From assembly GCA_045653425.1 (NCBI GenBank), contig JAZOLU010000033.1, positions 1-31,663 of the forward strand: a stretch of 31,663 nt of DNA. Reading direction: 5' to 3'. Position numbers and translations under genes: made by a program. The notes beneath the pieces are model-generated. The model did not search any database. It was not told the origin of the DNA and worked only from the letters and a program-made list of their open reading frames with translations. Shown piece by piece: positions 14,551-23,534 of the stretch. Origin of the DNA: RGIG3009 sp045653425 (GTDB lineage Bacteria > Bacillota > Clostridia > Oscillospirales > Acutalibacteraceae). Numbering within the stretch: the first letter of the stretch is position 1; each line of letters starts with the position of its first letter.

Positions 14551-16596
14551 ATGAGTTATAAGCGTTGGGTATATGCACAACTGGATAAGGAACTGGCAGG
14601 GGAACTGTCCGCCGAGTGCGGGCTGGATCCACTGTTGTGCTTGCTGCTTACCGGTCGCGGGATTACCGACCCGGAACGGGCTATGGACTTTTTGGTGGGG
14701 AACGAGTTAAGTGCAGACCCGTTTTCCTATATAGATATGGATATAGCGGTGGACCGTGTGCAGCGTGCCATTGACGAGGGCGAGCGCATTGCTGTGTACG
14801 GTGACTACGATGCCGACGGTGTTACGGCCACGGTGTTGTTGTATTCGTATTTGCGCAGCAAAGGCGCGGTGGTTCAGTATCGTCTGCCGTTGCGTGAGGG
14901 CGAGGGTTATGGCCTCCATTGCGAGAGCATTGATGAACTGGCGCGCGACGGGGTACAACTGATTATTACGGTGGATAACGGTATTTCTGCCGTGGAGGAA
15001 ATTGATTACGCCAACCATTTGGGGATAGACGTGGTGGTGACCGACCATCACCAACCGCCGGCGGTACTGCCGAATGCGGTGGCGGTGGTAGACCCGCACC
15101 GCCAGGATTGCACCGGCGATTTCAAAGATTTGGCCGGTGTTGGTGTGGCGTTTCAACTGGTGTGCGCGCTGGAAGGCGACTGCGACCGCGTGTTGGCGGA
15201 GTATGCCGATTTGGTGGCGCTGGGTACGTTAGCGGACGTTATGCCGCTGTACGGCGATAATCGCGTGCTGGTGCGGCACGGATTGGTGCGTATTAATCGT
15301 GCGGACGGGCGGTTAGGATTGCGCCGCTTGCGCGAATACGGCGGGGTAGAACGTGCATTAAATGCCACAGGGGTATCGTTTACCATAGCACCGCGTATTA
15401 ACGCCGCCGGCAGAATGGGCGACCCGCACAAAGCGGCGGCGTTGTTGTTAAGTGAGAATGCGGAAGAAGCAGATGCACTGGCAGGCGAAATTTGCGAGTT
15501 AAACAGTGAACGCCAAGCCACCGAAGCGGCGATTTTGAAAGAGTTATCGCATGCATTGGATACCGACCCGACCCTGCCCGCACAACGCGTGTTGGTGGTA
15601 TGGGGTGAGGGTTGGCACCCCGGTGTGTTGGGCATTATTGCTGCGCGGTTGCTGGAACGCTACGGCAAACCGTGTGTGGTATTAAGTGTAAACAACGGTA
15701 TTGCCCGCGGTTCCGGGCGCAGCATTGCCGGGTTTTCTTTGTATGAGGCGTTGCACGCATGTGAGGAGTGTTTGCTGGGCTATGGCGGGCATGAGCAAGC
15801 GGCGGGGCTCACGGTGGAGGCGGCACGGTTGCAGGAACTGCGCGAGCGGTTAAATGCTTATGCCGCCGAGGTGGCACCGCAAATGCCGGTGGAAGAATTG
15901 CAGTTGGATTGTCGGCTTCGTCCGGGGCAAATCACGCCGGATATTTTGCTGGCACTGTCGGCGTTGGAGCCGGTAGGCGCGGGCAATCCCCGCCCGTTAT
16001 TCGGTTTGTCGCATATGTTGTTGGAACGTGTGGAACCGGTGGGTGGCGGCAAGCATTTGCGCCTAACGTTAACGCGTGACGGCGCGCGAGTTACGGCAAT
16101 GAAATTTTCTGCCGCGCCGGAAACGTTCCCGTACACGGCGGGAGATACGTTGGATGTAGCGGTTGTGTTGGAACGACACGAATATCAGGGAAAAATCAGC
16201 GTATCCATTATTGTTCGGGATATTCGCCCCTGGGCACCTGCGCAGGAAGATGTTTTGGATGCCTTGGCAACGTATGGCACGGTGCTGCGGCGTGAACTCA
16301 CGGAGGCCGACACAGTAGCATCGCCCTCGCGTGAATGTACAGCGCGGGTATACCGTTTTTTGAAGCAACGCGCTTTTTGCGGTCCGACAGAGGCGTTGTT
16401 CCTCCGGCTGGCAACGCCGGAATTTCCGTGCACACAACTGTTGCTTGCTTGCCGCATATTGTGGGAAGCGGGCTTAATAGAATGGCGCGACGAGGGCGAT
16501 ACTGTATATGCCGCGGTGCGCGAAACGGTGGGAAAGACCGATTTGTCGCAAACGGCAACGGCTCGATATTTGAACGGCAGGGAGGTGTCATTGTGA
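14551..16596 (+). CDS. recJ: Single-stranded-DNA-specific exonuclease RecJ
   Basis: RecJ degrades single-stranded DNA 5' to 3' in recombination and mismatch or base excision repair. The 681-residue protein has the DHH phosphoesterase motifs: VYGDYDADG (Asp85, Asp87, Asp89), TVDNG, and VTDHH (Asp165-His166-His167), then the PRINAAGRMG segment and a DHHA1 domain with WHPGVLGIIAARL, RGSGRSIAGFSL and LLGYGGHEQAAGLTV. The OB-fold follows (about 455-560). The last ~120 residues form an additional C-terminal helical domain seen in Bacillota RecJ. The start ATG follows GAAAGGG. It overlaps the rel start by 4 nt. Confidence 0.94.
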   Translation: MSYKRWVYAQLDKELAGELSAECGLDPLLCLLLTGRGITDPERAMDFLVGNELSADPFSYIDMDIAVDRVQRAIDEGERIAVYGDYDADGVTATVLLYSYLRSKGAVVQYRLPLREGEGYGLHCESIDELARDGVQLIITVDNGISAVEEIDYANHLGIDVVVTDHHQPPAVLPNAVAVVDPHRQDCTGDFKDLAGVGVAFQLVCALEGDCDRVLAEYADLVALGTLADVMPLYGDNRVLVRHGLVRINRADGRLGLRRLREYGGVERALNATGVSFTIAPRINAAGRMGDPHKAAALLLSENAEEADALAGEICELNSERQATEAAILKELSHALDTDPTLPAQRVLVVWGEGWHPGVLGIIAARLLERYGKPCVVLSVNNGIARGSGRSIAGFSLYEALHACEECLLGYGGHEQAAGLTVEAARLQELRERLNAYAAEVAPQMPVEELQLDCRLRPGQITPDILLALSALEPVGAGNPRPLFGLSHMLLERVEPVGGGKHLRLTLTRDGARVTAMKFSAAPETFPYTAGDTLDVAVVLERHEYQGKISVSIIVRDIRPWAPAQEDVLDALATYGTVLRRELTEADTVASPSRECTARVYRFLKQRAFCGPTEALFLRLATPEFPCTQLLLACRILWEAGLIEWRDEGDTVYAAVRETVGKTDLSQTATARYLNGREVSL

Positions 16597-18788
16597 CAAC
16601 AGGGGGTATCCTTCTTAAAGAGAAGGCAATCGCCGCTTTACGCAAAGCGATTGGGGATAACGAAAAAAATTACGATATGGATACCATCGACCGTGCGATT
16701 GCGCTGGCGTGTGAAGCACACGCCGGTCAGCATCGCTATTCGGGCGAGGAATACGTTTGCCATCCCTTGCAGGCGGCGTGTATTTTGGTGGAACTGGGAA
16801 TGGATAACGAGACCGTAGTGGCCGCCATTTTGCACGACGTGGTAGAGGACACTGCCGTAGAATTGGAGGAAATTCGTCGTCAGTTTGGCGATGAAATTGC
16901 CTTGTTGGTAGACGGCGTTACCAAAATTGAGCAAATGCCCTTTTCCACCAAGGAAGAAGAACAGGCGGAAAACGTGCGCAAAATGCTGATGGCAATGTCA
17001 CAAGATATCCGCGTGATTATTATTAAACTGGCCGACCGCTTGCATAATATGCGTACCAACTCCGGATGGGAGCCGCAAAAACGGCGGGACAAAGCCAAGG
17101 AAACATTGGATATTTACGCTCCCATTGCCCATCGTTTGGGTATTCGCGCCATTAAAGATGAGTTGGAGGACATATCCATTCGTCTGCTCGACCCAATGGC
17201 GTGCCAAGAGATTGAGGACAATCTACAAATGCATAGCGATGACCGCACCGCGTTTTTGACGGATATTCAGCAGCGTTTGCAGGAGCGAATGGCACAATAC
17301 GATTTGAAACCGTATATCAGCGGGCGTATTAAAAGCATTACGGGCATTTACCGCAAAATGTATATGCAAGGGCGTTCGTTTGACGAAATATACGACATTT
17401 ACGCGGTTCGCATTATTGTGGACACCGTGAACGATTGTTATAATGTGCTGGGCATTGTGCACGATTTGTTCCGTCCGTTGCCCAATCGGTTTAAAGATTA
17501 CATCTCCACGCCAAAAAGCAATATGTACCAATCACTGCACACCACGGTCATCAGCCACGAAAAAATCCCGTTTGAGGTGCAAATTCGTACGTGGGATATG
17601 CACCACACCGCGGAATACGGCATTGCGGCGCACTGGAAATACAAACTGGGTATTCATAAAAAAGACCGTTTGGAAGACAAAGTCGCGTGGGTGCGCCGCT
17701 TTATTGAAAACCAGCAGGATGTGGATGACGCCGAAGATATTGTGCGTTCCATTAAAACCGACTTGTCATCCGACGACGTGTTTGTGTTCACCCCACGCGG
17801 CAAGGTGGTTAACTTGCCCAGTGGTTCAACGGTTATTGACTTTGCGTATGCCATTCACTCGGAAGTGGGCAATCGTATGGTGGGTGCCAAGGTGGACGGG
17901 CGCATTGTGTCCATTGATTATCAGGTAAAAACAGGCGAAATTGTGGAAATTCTCACCACATCCTCTGCCAACCACGGACCGAGCCGCGATTGGTTGCAGA
18001 TGGTTAAAACCAGCGAAGCGCGTAATAAAATTCGCGCGTGGTACAAGCGGGAACGCCGTGAGGAAAACATTGAAAAAGGGCGCGAAGAACTGGAACGCGA
18101 AATGTCGCGCAATTTCATTCGTTTATCCGAAAATGATTTGCAAGATTTTTTGGCACTGCAAGCCAAACGCCAGCACTGTGCTACCATAGACGATTTTTAC
18201 GCGGCTATCGGTTACGGCGGCATTTTGTTATCCCGCCTAATTCCGCGTATGAAAGACGATGCGCAAAAGTATACCAAAAACGAGCCGGCCACACTGCCGC
18301 CCGTTACGCCTTCGCGCCCACATCGGCATCATAACGGCGGCGTTATTATTGAAAATATGGATAACTGCTTGGTAAAATTTGCCCGTTGCTGCAATCCGGT
18401 TCCCGGTGACGATATTGTGGGATTTATTACCCGCGGGTACGGGGTATCCATTCACCAGCGCGGTTGTACTAATGTGCCTCAGGATATGTCACAGTGCGCC
18501 GAACCGGAGCGTTGGGTTTCGGTGAAATGGGAAGATGCGGTACGTGAGGAATTTAAGGCGGAACTGCACATTGAGGCGGTTGAACGCTTTGAACTGCTGG
18601 TGGATATTACGGCACAATTAGCGGCTATGCACGTGATGATTTACGGTATGCAAGCGCGCGAGCATCAAGATGGCAAGGCGGAAATTTCCCTTACCATTGG
18701 GGTAAACTGCGTGCAACACGTGCAGGAAGTTATCACGCGATTAAAGCGCGTACGCGGTGTGCAATCCATTGAACGGAGTGGGGTGTAA
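16593..18788 (+). CDS. rel: Bifunctional (p)ppGpp synthetase/hydrolase (Rel)
   Basis: Makes and degrades the stringent-response alarmone (p)ppGpp. The 731-residue protein has all domains of a long RSH: N-terminal HD hydrolase (HP at the first metal site, HDVVED with His81-Asp82), synthetase (GRIKSITGIYRKM, YQSLHTTVI, FEVQIRTWDMHHTAEYGIAAHWKYK), TGS (VFVFTPRGKVVNLPSGSTVIDFAYAIHSEVG), a Cys-containing zinc-finger/CC module (FARCCNPVPGDDIVGFITRGYGVSIHQRGCTN) and a C-terminal ACT domain. The intact HD motif indicates that hydrolysis is retained. Start: GTG at 16593, 6 nt after GGGAGGTG and overlapping the recJ stop as GTGA, so the two are translationally coupled. Confidence 0.94.
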   Translation: MTTGGILLKEKAIAALRKAIGDNEKNYDMDTIDRAIALACEAHAGQHRYSGEEYVCHPLQAACILVELGMDNETVVAAILHDVVEDTAVELEEIRRQFGDEIALLVDGVTKIEQMPFSTKEEEQAENVRKMLMAMSQDIRVIIIKLADRLHNMRTNSGWEPQKRRDKAKETLDIYAPIAHRLGIRAIKDELEDISIRLLDPMACQEIEDNLQMHSDDRTAFLTDIQQRLQERMAQYDLKPYISGRIKSITGIYRKMYMQGRSFDEIYDIYAVRIIVDTVNDCYNVLGIVHDLFRPLPNRFKDYISTPKSNMYQSLHTTVISHEKIPFEVQIRTWDMHHTAEYGIAAHWKYKLGIHKKDRLEDKVAWVRRFIENQQDVDDAEDIVRSIKTDLSSDDVFVFTPRGKVVNLPSGSTVIDFAYAIHSEVGNRMVGAKVDGRIVSIDYQVKTGEIVEILTTSSANHGPSRDWLQMVKTSEARNKIRAWYKRERREENIEKGREELEREMSRNFIRLSENDLQDFLALQAKRQHCATIDDFYAAIGYGGILLSRLIPRMKDDAQKYTKNEPATLPPVTPSRPHRHHNGGVIIENMDNCLVKFARCCNPVPGDDIVGFITRGYGVSIHQRGCTNVPQDMSQCAEPERWVSVKWEDAVREEFKAELHIEAVERFELLVDITAQLAAMHVMIYGMQAREHQDGKAEISLTIGVNCVQHVQEVITRLKRVRGVQSIERSGV

Positions 18789-18791
18789 TCA

Positions 18792-19250
18792 ATGAAAGCA
18801 GTGTTTCAACGGGTGTACAATGCGGAGGTAACGGTAGAGGGTCGCTCTACCGGCCGTATCGGCGCGGGCGCGCTGATTTTGCTGGGTGTACTGCGGGAGG
18901 ATACGGTGGAACAAGCCGTACTGATGGCACAAAAAATTGCCAATCTTCGTGTGTTTACCGATGAGCAGGATAAAATGAACCTTTCGCTTGTGGACATCGG
19001 CGGCGAGGCGTTGGTAGTGTCTAACTTTACGTTGGCGGCCAATTGTTCGCACGGGCGGCGTCCTGAATTTTTGGCGGCGGCACGGCCCGAACAGGCAGAG
19101 CCTCTGTATGAGCGATTTATGGAGGAACTGCGCGCATGCGGTATTCGCGTGGCATCGGGCGAATTTGGTGCCGATATGACGGTGGCAATGAACGGCGAAG
19201 GGCCTGTTACCATTGTGCTGGATACGGCGGATTGGGAGAAAAAACGATGA
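18792..19250 (+). CDS. dtd: D-aminoacyl-tRNA deacylase
   Basis: Hydrolyses D-aminoacyl-tRNAs (and mischarged glycyl-tRNA-Ala) to keep D-amino acids out of protein. The 152-residue product begins MKAVFQRVYNAEVTVEG and contains the SNFTL motif (SQFTL in many homologues), GRRPEF, and NGEGPVTIVLDT, which carries the cross-subunit Gly-cisPro motif. Two small departures from the common form are visible: Asn for Gln in SQFTL, and NGEGP where NDGP is usual; both seem conservative. It begins 3 nt after the rel stop and overlaps the next gene by 4 nt (ATGA). Confidence 0.93.
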   Translation: MKAVFQRVYNAEVTVEGRSTGRIGAGALILLGVLREDTVEQAVLMAQKIANLRVFTDEQDKMNLSLVDIGGEALVVSNFTLAANCSHGRRPEFLAAARPEQAEPLYERFMEELRACGIRVASGEFGADMTVAMNGEGPVTIVLDTADWEKKR

Positions 19251-19864
19251 AGGTATCGTATTATCCGTTGGGGGCGTATCAGGCCAACTCCGTGGTGCTG
19301 TCGGACGAAAACGGTTCGCTGGCGGTAATTGACCCCGGCGATGAAGCACCGCGTTTGCTTGCTCGCTTGCAAGAAAGTGGGGAAACGGTGGTTGCCATTT
19401 TACTCACGCATGCACACTTTGACCATTTGCTTGCCGTGCGCGCATTGCAGGAAGCCACCGGTGCGCCGCTGTACGTGCACGCAGCGGATGCGGCGGCACT
19501 GACCGATGTTGGGCGCAGTTTAATCCCGCCGTCGCGCTTGCCGTACTCGCTCACTGCCGACCGTTTGTTAAATGACGGCGACACGGTAACGGTGGGTGAA
19601 CTTAAACTGGAAGTATTGCATACGCCGGGGCACACGCCCGGTAGTTGTTGCTACCGTTGCGGCGATGTGTTGGTTGCCGGTGATACGCTGTTTTGCGGCA
19701 GTGTTGGTCGTACGGATTTGCCGGGCGGCAACACCGCGGCGTTATTTAACAGTTTGCGCCGTTTGGCGGCGTTGCCTGAAACATTGCGGGTAATTCCCGG
19801 TCACGGGGAAGAAACAACCCTTGGCCGCGAATGTCGCTGCAATCCCTATTTGGTGGGTGTATAA
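19247..19864 (+). CDS. MBL-fold metallo-hydrolase (glyoxalase II-like)
   Basis: A 205-residue metallo-beta-lactamase-fold hydrolase. The metal site is complete: THAHFDH (His55, His57, Asp59, His60), HTPGHTPGS with the third-metal His, VAGDTLF with the bridging Asp, and IPGHGEET with the last His. It resembles the short glyoxalase II-like or YcbL group, which hydrolyse small thioesters or related molecules; the exact substrate is unknown. The ATG at 19247 overlaps the dtd stop as ATGA, with GGGAG upstream; longer reading from 19136 lies within dtd. The order rel, dtd, MBL, hemZ recurs in Clostridia. Confidence 0.9.
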   Translation: MKVSYYPLGAYQANSVVLSDENGSLAVIDPGDEAPRLLARLQESGETVVAILLTHAHFDHLLAVRALQEATGAPLYVHAADAAALTDVGRSLIPPSRLPYSLTADRLLNDGDTVTVGELKLEVLHTPGHTPGSCCYRCGDVLVAGDTLFCGSVGRTDLPGGNTAALFNSLRRLAALPETLRVIPGHGEETTLGRECRCNPYLVGV

Positions 19865-19867
19865 CGA

Positions 19868-21373
19868 ATGTATTTGTTGTTGCAAGGTCACGATTATCAT
19901 TTTGAATTGCAAAATATTTGTCGGTTGTTTTTACCGCAAGAAAAAATAACCATTGTCACCGAGGATACTGACCTCAGCGGTGTTGTGGTTATTACGCGGT
20001 TGGAGCGTGGTGTAAGTGATACCGCGTTGTACTGTCGCTTGCGGCTGGACGATTTTGACGAGGTGCTTACCGCAACCGTTCCCAACACACACGCCGATTA
20101 TGAGAATGAGTGCGAGTTGGTATTGTGCGAACTGTTGTATCGGTTGCTTTCGCAATTGTGCGGTATCACGCAGGATTGGGGTTTGGTTACCGGTGTCCGT
20201 CCGGTAAAATTGTTGCGCCGTCTCACGGCGGAATGGGGGGCAGAGCGTGCCGCCGCTTGGATGCGTGACCGCTTGCTTGTTAGCGAAGAAAAACTGGAAC
20301 TCTGCCGCAACACGTTAGCGGTTGAGGATTCGTTGCTCACACTTTCCCGCCCCAACTCGTTTAGTTTGTATGTGTCCATTCCTTTTTGTCCCACCCGTTG
20401 CGATTACTGTTCTTTTGTTTCGCAAACCGTTACCCGTGCCGCTAAGTTAATGCCCGTGTATGTGGAACAGTTGTCACGTGAGTTGGCCTACACCGGTGCT
20501 TTGGCGCGCGACTTAGGTTTGCGGTTGGAAACGGTGTATTTTGGCGGCGGTACACCCACCACGCTCACCGCGGAACAATTGCAATGTTTGCTCAGCACCG
20601 TAGAGCGGCATTTTGATTTGTCCACCGTGCGTGAATACACAGTGGAGGCAGGCCGCCCCGATACGGTAACGGAAGAAAAACTGCGTGTTCTGAAAGTGGC
20701 GGGGGTATCCCGCATCAGTATTAACCCGCAAACACTCAACGACGCGGTGCTGGAACATATTGGACGTCGCCACACGGTAGCAGATTTTTATGAGGCATTT
20801 AATATTGCCCGCCGCACCGGATATCAAAATATCAATACCGATTTAATTGCCGGCTTACCTACCGACACGTACAACGGTTTTTGCCGTACCATTGATGGGG
20901 TTTTGGCATTGTCACCCGAAAGTGTTACCGTGCATACGTTGTCTATGAAGCGTGCCGCCAATCTTAACTTGCAAAAGCGCGCCGACTACACGGTTGCGGA
21001 CGAGGCGGCGCGCATGGTGGCACATACCGCGCAGATGTTACCGCAGGCGGGGTATCGGTCGTATTATTTGTATCGTCAAAGCCGTACGGTGGGCAATCAA
21101 GAAAATGTTGGTTGGGCACGTATCGGCTATGAAAGTTTGTATAACGTGTATATTATGGACGAAACGCATACCATTTTGGGATGCGGTGCCGGTGCGGTTT
21201 CTAAGTTAAAACAACCGGGAACGGAGTATTTGGAACGTGTGTTCAACTACAAATTTCCTTATGAATATAATGCCGACTTTGAGGAAATGTTGCGCCGCAA
21301 AGAGAGCGTACGCACCTTTTACGAAACACGGAGGAGGGGTGGAGTTGACGGAATCGCGCCGTCTGGTATGTGA
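19868..21373 (+). CDS. hemZ: HemZ-type radical SAM coproporphyrinogen III dehydrogenase-like protein
   Basis: A 501-residue radical SAM protein of the HemZ group. An N-terminal region of about 160 residues (with WGLVTGVRPVKLLRRL) precedes the radical SAM core, whose cluster motif is PFCPTRCDYC (Cys174, Cys178, Cys181), followed by FGGGTPT, EAGRPDT, RISINPQT and TDLIAGLPTDT, as in oxygen-independent coproporphyrinogen oxidases. The activity of HemZ in vivo is uncertain; other HemN-like proteins insert heme. No other heme genes are near. The start ATG at 19868 is 3 nt after the MBL gene, with GGTGGGTG as weak ribosome site. The end overlaps the kinase gene by 29 nt. Confidence 0.9.
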   Translation: MYLLLQGHDYHFELQNICRLFLPQEKITIVTEDTDLSGVVVITRLERGVSDTALYCRLRLDDFDEVLTATVPNTHADYENECELVLCELLYRLLSQLCGITQDWGLVTGVRPVKLLRRLTAEWGAERAAAWMRDRLLVSEEKLELCRNTLAVEDSLLTLSRPNSFSLYVSIPFCPTRCDYCSFVSQTVTRAAKLMPVYVEQLSRELAYTGALARDLGLRLETVYFGGGTPTTLTAEQLQCLLSTVERHFDLSTVREYTVEAGRPDTVTEEKLRVLKVAGVSRISINPQTLNDAVLEHIGRRHTVADFYEAFNIARRTGYQNINTDLIAGLPTDTYNGFCRTIDGVLALSPESVTVHTLSMKRAANLNLQKRADYTVADEAARMVAHTAQMLPQAGYRSYYLYRQSRTVGNQENVGWARIGYESLYNVYIMDETHTILGCGAGAVSKLKQPGTEYLERVFNYKFPYEYNADFEEMLRRKESVRTFYETRRRGGVDGIAPSGM

Positions 21374-22691
21374 GGACATTAACCGTGCCGTGCGTGACAA
21401 TCCGCACCGGTTAATCCGTTCAGAGGATGAACGGTATATGTCGGAGTTGTCGGTGCTGGCAGACCGCGTTGTCGTGGCACCGCATCGGTTATTGGTGTTG
21501 CTTTCGGGTCCCTCTGCCTCCGGAAAAACCACCACGGCAAACAAACTGGGAGCACTGCTGCGTGAGCGCGGGCGGGAAGCGTATACCGTATCGCTGGATA
21601 ATTTTTATCGCGGATACGGCTATGCGCCGCTGCTGCCGGACGGTAGTTACGATTACGAAAGCGTGGAAGCATTAAACATTCCGTTGCTTCGTTCGTGTAT
21701 GAGGGAATTGCTTACACAGGGATGTACGCAGTTGCCGATATTCGATTTTTTAACGCACGCGCCCAAAGCCGAGCGTGTGGAATTGCGTGTTCCCGAACAC
21801 GCCGTGGTAATATTTGAAGGGATTCACGCCTTAAACCCCGTGTTGGAGGAGGAACTTCCCGCAGATGGTCGCTTTAAGGTGTTCATCAATGTCAATTCTT
21901 CCGTATATTCGGGCGGCATACCGTTGTTAAGCGGGCAAGACTTGCGGTTGGTACGCCGTTTGTTACGGGATGTGCGTTTTCGTAACAGTTCCCCTGAAAA
22001 CACAATGGATATGTGGCGGCAGGTAACGCGCGGCGAACGGTTGTATTTGTTGCCGTTTGCCCATACGGCCGATGTAGCGTTTGATACTGCGCACGCTTAT
22101 GAGCCGGCAATGCTGGCACCGGAATTGTTACCGTTGCTCTCGGCGTTGCCTAAGGATAGCCGCCACGCAGGAACGGCGGAGCGGTTGATAAATGCCTTGT
22201 CGGCGTTTACGCCTGTTTCAACGGCGTTACTGCCGAAAGAGGCACTGCTTAGGGAGTTTTTGGGGGTAAACGGTTGTAATTTTTGTAAAAACTTTTATAA
22301 TAAAATTAAAGAACGGAAAGGGAGCGATAGTATGGCAGTATTTGAAGAGGTCTTGTCTCGCGCAAAAGAATTGGCCCAAACAGCGGGCAGAAAAACGGAG
22401 GAACTGGTGGAGGTCACCAAAACCCGCGTAAAAATTGGGGACGTACGCCGCGAGATAGCGTCGTTGTACGAAGGGCTGGGCCGTTTGGTGTATGATAGCC
22501 GCCGTTGTGAGGAACCGGTAGATGACCTGATTCAGGCGTGCGTGGAGCAACTGGACGAGCAGTTGGCGGAATTGGCACGCTTGGAAGAGCGCGTGATGGA
22601 GAGCAAAAGTGTGATTCGTTGCGACGAATGTGGTGCATTCAACGCCAACGATGCCGCGTTTTGCAACCAGTGCGGCAAAAAAATCAGTTAA
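21345..22691 (+). CDS. Uridine-kinase-like nucleoside kinase, read in frame into a zinc-ribbon protein
   Basis: As sequenced, one 448-codon frame. Residues 1 to about 310 are a uridine/cytidine kinase-like P-loop kinase of the Clostridia nucleoside kinase type: GPSASGKTT (residues 55-63), SLDNFYRGY, YDYESVEALNI, IFEGIHALNP, LVRRLLRDVRFRNSSPENTM, and a C-terminus ALLREFLG where related kinases end. No stop follows; the frame runs about 18 residues through AT-rich DNA that looks intergenic, then into a complete zinc-ribbon protein with its own ribosome binding site (22332). One extra G in the G run 22262-22266 would instead give LREFLGGKRL and a stop. The fusion may therefore come from a lost base or sequencing indel. 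The TTG start at 21345 has GGAGGAGGGG just upstream; GTG at 21339 is possible. Confidence 0.8.
   Translation: MTESRRLVCEDINRAVRDNPHRLIRSEDERYMSELSVLADRVVVAPHRLLVLLSGPSASGKTTTANKLGALLRERGREAYTVSLDNFYRGYGYAPLLPDGSYDYESVEALNIPLLRSCMRELLTQGCTQLPIFDFLTHAPKAERVELRVPEHAVVIFEGIHALNPVLEEELPADGRFKVFINVNSSVYSGGIPLLSGQDLRLVRRLLRDVRFRNSSPENTMDMWRQVTRGERLYLLPFAHTADVAFDTAHAYEPAMLAPELLPLLSALPKDSRHAGTAERLINALSAFTPVSTALLPKEALLREFLGVNGCNFCKNFYNKIKERKGSDSMAVFEEVLSRAKELAQTAGRKTEELVEVTKTRVKIGDVRREIASLYEGLGRLVYDSRRCEEPVDDLIQACVEQLDEQLAELARLEERVMESKSVIRCDECGAFNANDAAFCNQCGKKIS
22274..22301 (+). promoter_or_regulatory. Promoter for the zinc-ribbon protein, inside the long kinase frame
   Basis: TTGTAA (22274-22279) and a perfect TATAAT (22296-22301) are separated by 16 bp. 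Its location between kinase and zinc-ribbon parts supports independent transcription of the latter. Confidence 0.55.
22332..22691 (+). CDS. Small helical protein with C-terminal zinc ribbon (own start inside the kinase frame)
   Basis: A 119-residue product starting MAVFEEVLSRAKELAQTAGRKTEELVEVTKTRV, a pattern I know from short stand-alone Clostridia zinc-ribbon proteins. Residues 1 to about 95 are predicted helices or coiled coil (KIGDVRREIASLYEGLGRLVYDS, then VEQLDEQLAELARLEERVMES). The end has CDECGAFNANDAAFCNQCGKK, a CxxC-x10-CxxC ribbon. AAAGGGAG (22317-22324) is 7 nt before the ATG and a promoter-like pair lies just upstream, so I expect it to be made as a separate protein even if the fused frame is real. 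Function unknown. The stop overlaps the next ATG (TAATG). Confidence 0.75.
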   Translation: MAVFEEVLSRAKELAQTAGRKTEELVEVTKTRVKIGDVRREIASLYEGLGRLVYDSRRCEEPVDDLIQACVEQLDEQLAELARLEERVMESKSVIRCDECGAFNANDAAFCNQCGKKIS

Positions 22692-23527
22692 TGAGTACGC
22701 AACGTGAACAAGCGCTGCAAGCGGCAGCGTATATTAAACAACGCGTGTGCACTGCCGGCGTGCCGATGGCTGACACTGCCATTGTTCTTGGGTCCGGACT
22801 GGGCTTTTTAGCGGAGCGCATGACCGATACCGTGTGTATTCCTTATACGGATATTCCCGGTTTTCCCGTTTCTACCGTGGATTCACACGCGGGTATGTTG
22901 ATTGTGGGCACGTTGGCGGGCAAGGCGGTGTTTGCCTTTTCGGGGCGGTTCCATTACTACGAGGGGTACGATTTTAGCACCGTTACCTTTTATGTGCGGG
23001 TATTGCATTGCTTAGGCGTGCGCACACTGGTGTTGACCAACGCCGCCGGCGGGATAAACGAATCGTTTGTCACCGGCGACTTAATGCTGATTACCGACCA
23101 CATTAAGTTGTGCGCCGACAGCCCTGAACGCGGCGAGGCGGACCCGTTTTTTGGCCCGCGGTTTTTTGATATGACCGAAACATACACACCGCGATTGCGT
23201 TCGGTAGCGCGGGGGGCGGCAGATACTTTGTCACTTAATTTGCGCGAGGGCGTGTATTGTTATATGGGCGGCCCGCAGTTTGAAACGCCGGCGGAAATTC
23301 GCGCACTGCGTCTGCTTGGCGGCGATGCGGTGGGGATGTCCACCGTGCCGGAAGCCATTGTTGCTTCACGGTGCGGTATGGACGTGCTGGGTATTTCCTG
23401 TATAACCAATATGGCGGCGGGAGTGGTTGCCGGCACGCGGATTAGTGATGAAGAGGTAACCGAAGTAGCCGCGCGTTGTTCAGCGCGGTTCAGCGCGTTG
23501 GTGTGCGCCATACTGGAAAGGATGTGA
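22691..23527 (+). CDS. punA: Purine nucleoside phosphorylase (PNP/MTAP family)
   Basis: Reversibly phosphorolyses inosine, guanosine and related nucleosides to base and ribose 1-phosphate. The 278-residue length and motifs match trimeric PNPs: LGSGLG (phosphate loop), GRFHYYEGYD, LTNAAGGIN, ITDHI, GGPQFETPAEIRALRLLGGDAVGMSTVPEAIVAS and ISCITNMAAG with the purine-site Asn. The ATG at 22691 shares its A with the TAA stop of the zinc-ribbon gene, so coupling is likely. An earlier in-frame start at 22538 is inside the preceding gene. With the kinase and deaminase genes around it, it forms a nucleoside salvage group. Confidence 0.94.
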   Translation: MSTQREQALQAAAYIKQRVCTAGVPMADTAIVLGSGLGFLAERMTDTVCIPYTDIPGFPVSTVDSHAGMLIVGTLAGKAVFAFSGRFHYYEGYDFSTVTFYVRVLHCLGVRTLVLTNAAGGINESFVTGDLMLITDHIKLCADSPERGEADPFFGPRFFDMTETYTPRLRSVARGAADTLSLNLREGVYCYMGGPQFETPAEIRALRLLGGDAVGMSTVPEAIVASRCGMDVLGISCITNMAAGVVAGTRISDEEVTEVAARCSARFSALVCAILERM

Positions 23528-23534
23528 GCCGTGT

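Noticed and set aside
21237..21344. 36-residue upstream extension of the kinase
   Set aside because: It overlaps hemZ and lacks a ribosome site; GGAGGAGGGG directly precedes TTG 21345.
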